From positions 1 to 53,609 of the forward strand of contig CAMDTE010000004.1 of NCBI GenBank assembly GCA_945907425.1: 53,609 nt of DNA. Reading direction: 5' to 3'. Positions 51,838-53,609 of this stretch are shown here, one piece after another. Position 1 is the first letter of the stretch; every line of letters begins with the position of its first letter. A program made the position numbers and the translations under genes. This stretch comes from Owenweeksia hongkongensis DSM 17368. GTDB taxonomy: Bacteria > Bacteroidota > Bacteroidia > Flavobacteriales > Schleiferiaceae. The notes beneath the pieces are model-generated. The model was not told the DNA's origin and did not search any database. It saw only the letters and a list, made by a program, of their open reading frames with translations.

Positions 51838-53358
51838 ATGGCCGGTGGAATTCTAACGCCACGTCAAAAGATGATCAACATGATGTATCTCGTGTTGACC
51901 GCTATGTTGGCATTAAACGTGTCGAAAGACATCATAAAAGTCTTGACCAAATTGGATCAGGGCATGTCAGAGAGTGTAACAACCATGACGAAAGGAACGG
52001 AAGTTATCTATTCTGCCATTACCAATGCCATGAAGGATAACCCCAGGGCCATCCCTGTGAACGAGCGCGCTCAGCGGATTAAATCGTCCTCTGATGAAGT
52101 GGTGAATTACATCGCGGAAATTAAAAAACATCTGATTGATGCCACGGGAGGATACAACGACGACGGGTCCAATACACTCGCCGGAGGAGACAACCGGGAT
52201 GTAGGAGAAGAGTATTTAGTGGTAGACAAAGCAGTGGGCGGTGAAGGAAAGGCCAAAGAGGTCAAGGAAAAACTCATCAAATACCGCGAACTTCTATTGA
52301 AAGAAATCAAAGGCGATGCCGCTCTCACTGCGATTATTCAATCCACTTTCAATTTTGAGGATGTAACAGAAGAGGGCACCAAAATGTCGTGGGAAAAAGC
52401 CACTTTTTCTGAGTTGCCCTTGGCAGGCGTTATTCCCTTCTTAACCGATCTACAAAGCCGTGTACGCCGTACGGAATCCAAAGTAGTGGACCATTTGCAC
52501 GGACAAATCGATGCTCAAGCGCTGAAATTTGATAATGTGCGCGCGGTTGTTATGCCTACCAATGGAACCTATATTCAACAAGGAGACAACTACACAGCCG
52601 ATGTATTTTTGGCGGCCTATGACAACAGTCGTAATCCCCAATTTTCAGGCGTAAGTGTTTCCAAAGTAGAGGACGGTATCGGTAAAATCAGCATTACCGG
52701 CACAGGAAATGGCGAAGTGAAACGCATGATTACCATTTCAATTCCCGGAAGCGACAAAACGTACCAAGCGGAAATCAAATACACGGTAGCTCCGCCTTCG
52801 GTGGTGATTTCGCCCACAAAAATGAACGTTTTTTACCGTCTCGTGGAAAATCCAGTGGAAATTTCCGTGCCGGGGGTTAATCCAAAAAACTTGCGAGTTT
52901 CTGGCCCGGGGGTTTCTGGTAGCAACGGGAATTACGTCGTGGATGTGACAAAAGTAGAAGGTAAAACGATGACCATCAGCGTGTCTGTGGAAGAGTCTGG
53001 CAAAACGCGGAATGCGGGAAAACGAGAGTTTCGCATCAAAGGCCTACCTCAAGCAGCGGGTATGGCATTCAAGAAATCTACCGGTGTGATGTCTGCCTCG
53101 GCTATGTCTAAAGCAATCATTGAAGCGGCCTACGAAGATTTTCCTTTTGACTTGCCTTTGCAGGTGGTCAGTTTTGAAGTGAAATTGAACAGTCAAGCTC
53201 CCTACCAAGTGCGCGGAGCCAACTTTGATAGCAATGTAAAAGCAGCCATCTTGGCATTAAAACCAGGGGCTACGGTTACCGTGCGAAAAATCATTGCGAC
53301 AACACCCAAAGGGGCTCGTGTCACCAATATTAGCCCGATTTCCATTGACGTGCAATAA
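51838..53358 (+). CDS. gldM: T9SS motor protein GldM/PorM
   Basis: A 506-residue protein with a single N-terminal transmembrane helix (MINMMYLVLTAMLALNVSKD) and a long periplasmic part of four domains that carries torque from GldL to the GldK/GldN ring. LPLAGVIPFLTDLQSRVRR, the central AVVMPTNGTYIQQGDNY and the C-terminal GLPQAAGM are family-typical. It lies 21 bases after gldL. Confidence 0.95.
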   Translation: MAGGILTPRQKMINMMYLVLTAMLALNVSKDIIKVLTKLDQGMSESVTTMTKGTEVIYSAITNAMKDNPRAIPVNERAQRIKSSSDEVVNYIAEIKKHLIDATGGYNDDGSNTLAGGDNRDVGEEYLVVDKAVGGEGKAKEVKEKLIKYRELLLKEIKGDAALTAIIQSTFNFEDVTEEGTKMSWEKATFSELPLAGVIPFLTDLQSRVRRTESKVVDHLHGQIDAQALKFDNVRAVVMPTNGTYIQQGDNYTADVFLAAYDNSRNPQFSGVSVSKVEDGIGKISITGTGNGEVKRMITISIPGSDKTYQAEIKYTVAPPSVVISPTKMNVFYRLVENPVEISVPGVNPKNLRVSGPGVSGSNGNYVVDVTKVEGKTMTISVSVEESGKTRNAGKREFRIKGLPQAAGMAFKKSTGVMSASAMSKAIIEAAYEDFPFDLPLQVVSFEVKLNSQAPYQVRGANFDSNVKAAILALKPGATVTVRKIIATTPKGARVTNISPISIDVQ

Positions 53359-53376
53359 TATTTGAATCGAATAACG

Positions 53377-53609
53377 ATGAAAACAAACCGCTTTTTCTTT
53401 CGCGCTTCTGCCTTGGTGGTATGGATGGGCGCTACTGTCGCGGGTCAAGCCCAGGTATTGACTCCAGATGACGACGGCATTGTTCCAAAGGATTCGCGTC
53501 ATTATGCGAATGCCCGTGTCATTGAATATCCCTACCTACGTCAAGACGATATGGTTTGGTCTACCCGGTATTGGGAACGTATCGACATTCGTGAGAAAAT
53601 CAATCATCC
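53377..53609 (+). CDS. gldN: T9SS ring protein GldN/PorN, 5' part
   Basis: The window ends inside this gene after 77 codons. Signal peptide MKTNRFFFRASALVVWMGATV..GQAQ, then VIEYPYLRQDDMVWSTRYWERIDIREKINH; the DMVWS.R.WR.IDLREK pattern is typical of GldN. It starts 18 bases after gldM and is the expected next gene of the cluster. Confidence 0.88.
   Translation, partial: MKTNRFFFRASALVVWMGATVAGQAQVLTPDDDGIVPKDSRHYANARVIEYPYLRQDDMVWSTRYWERIDIREKINH

Noticed and set aside
1-53609. tRNA genes, CRISPR arrays, insertion sequences, prophage
   Set aside because: Gaps are too short and contain no cloverleaf, spaced direct repeats, transposase or terminal inverted repeats.

Overview
The window is a gene-dense stretch (about 98% coding, longest gap about 146 bases) of a Bacteroidota chromosome, most likely a member of Flavobacteriales or a close relative. 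The assignment rests on a type IX secretion/gliding cluster at the right end (porP/sprF, gldK, gldL, gldM, gldN), several proteins with type IX (T9SS) C-terminal sorting domains, Bacteroidota-specific families (DUF3098 next to ftsX, the degenerate arginase-fold protein next to topA), promoter elements of the TAnnTTTG type instead of TATAAT, and the rarity of Shine-Dalgarno sequences. No tRNA, rRNA, CRISPR array, insertion sequence or prophage was seen.

Layout. (1) 1-7709, minus: an operon mrp - nifU C-domain - korA - korB - yebC - secreted S9 peptidase, joining Fe-S carriers with a 2-oxoacid:ferredoxin oxidoreductase. (2) 7736-11208: rlmN coupled to a secreted protein of unknown role, and a divergent small outer-membrane-like protein. 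(3) 11211-14981, minus: ftsX - DUF3098 - uppP - truB - queA. leuS is divergent from ftsX. (4) 17791-21806, minus: response regulator - histidine kinase - tryptophan 2,3-dioxygenase - M23 peptidase. (5) 21819-37912, plus: the most unusual region. Seven genes overlap one another by 4 to 17 bases: a secreted endonuclease/exonuclease/phosphatase (EEP) enzyme, a large secreted protein, a T9SS cargo with OB-like modules, a lipoprotein, a TonB-dependent receptor, a PorV/PorQ-like barrel and an NHL-repeat lipoprotein. They are followed by a 1290-residue T9SS cargo with a blue-copper domain, two lamin-tail domains, three OB-like repeats and a Calx-beta domain. (6) 38012-45043, minus: miaB - small secreted protein - sigma-54 activator - lptE - TPR-like protein - secG, a terminator, then groES - groEL. 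(7) 45087-53609, plus: topA, an arginase-fold protein, then porP/sprF and gldKLMN (gldN cut by the window end).

The best candidate for an undescribed system is region 5. All catalytic motifs of a secreted EEP nuclease are intact. The accompanying cargoes carry OB-like and lamin-tail modules of the kind found in large extracellular nucleases. The same transcription unit carries a TonB receptor without SusD and its own PorV-like barrel. I infer a surface system that binds, cuts and imports a polymer or its products, with extracellular DNA as the leading guess. The substrate is not proven by the sequence. The divergent PhoB/PhoR-like pair and a 14-base palindrome between the two units suggest a possible regulatory link.
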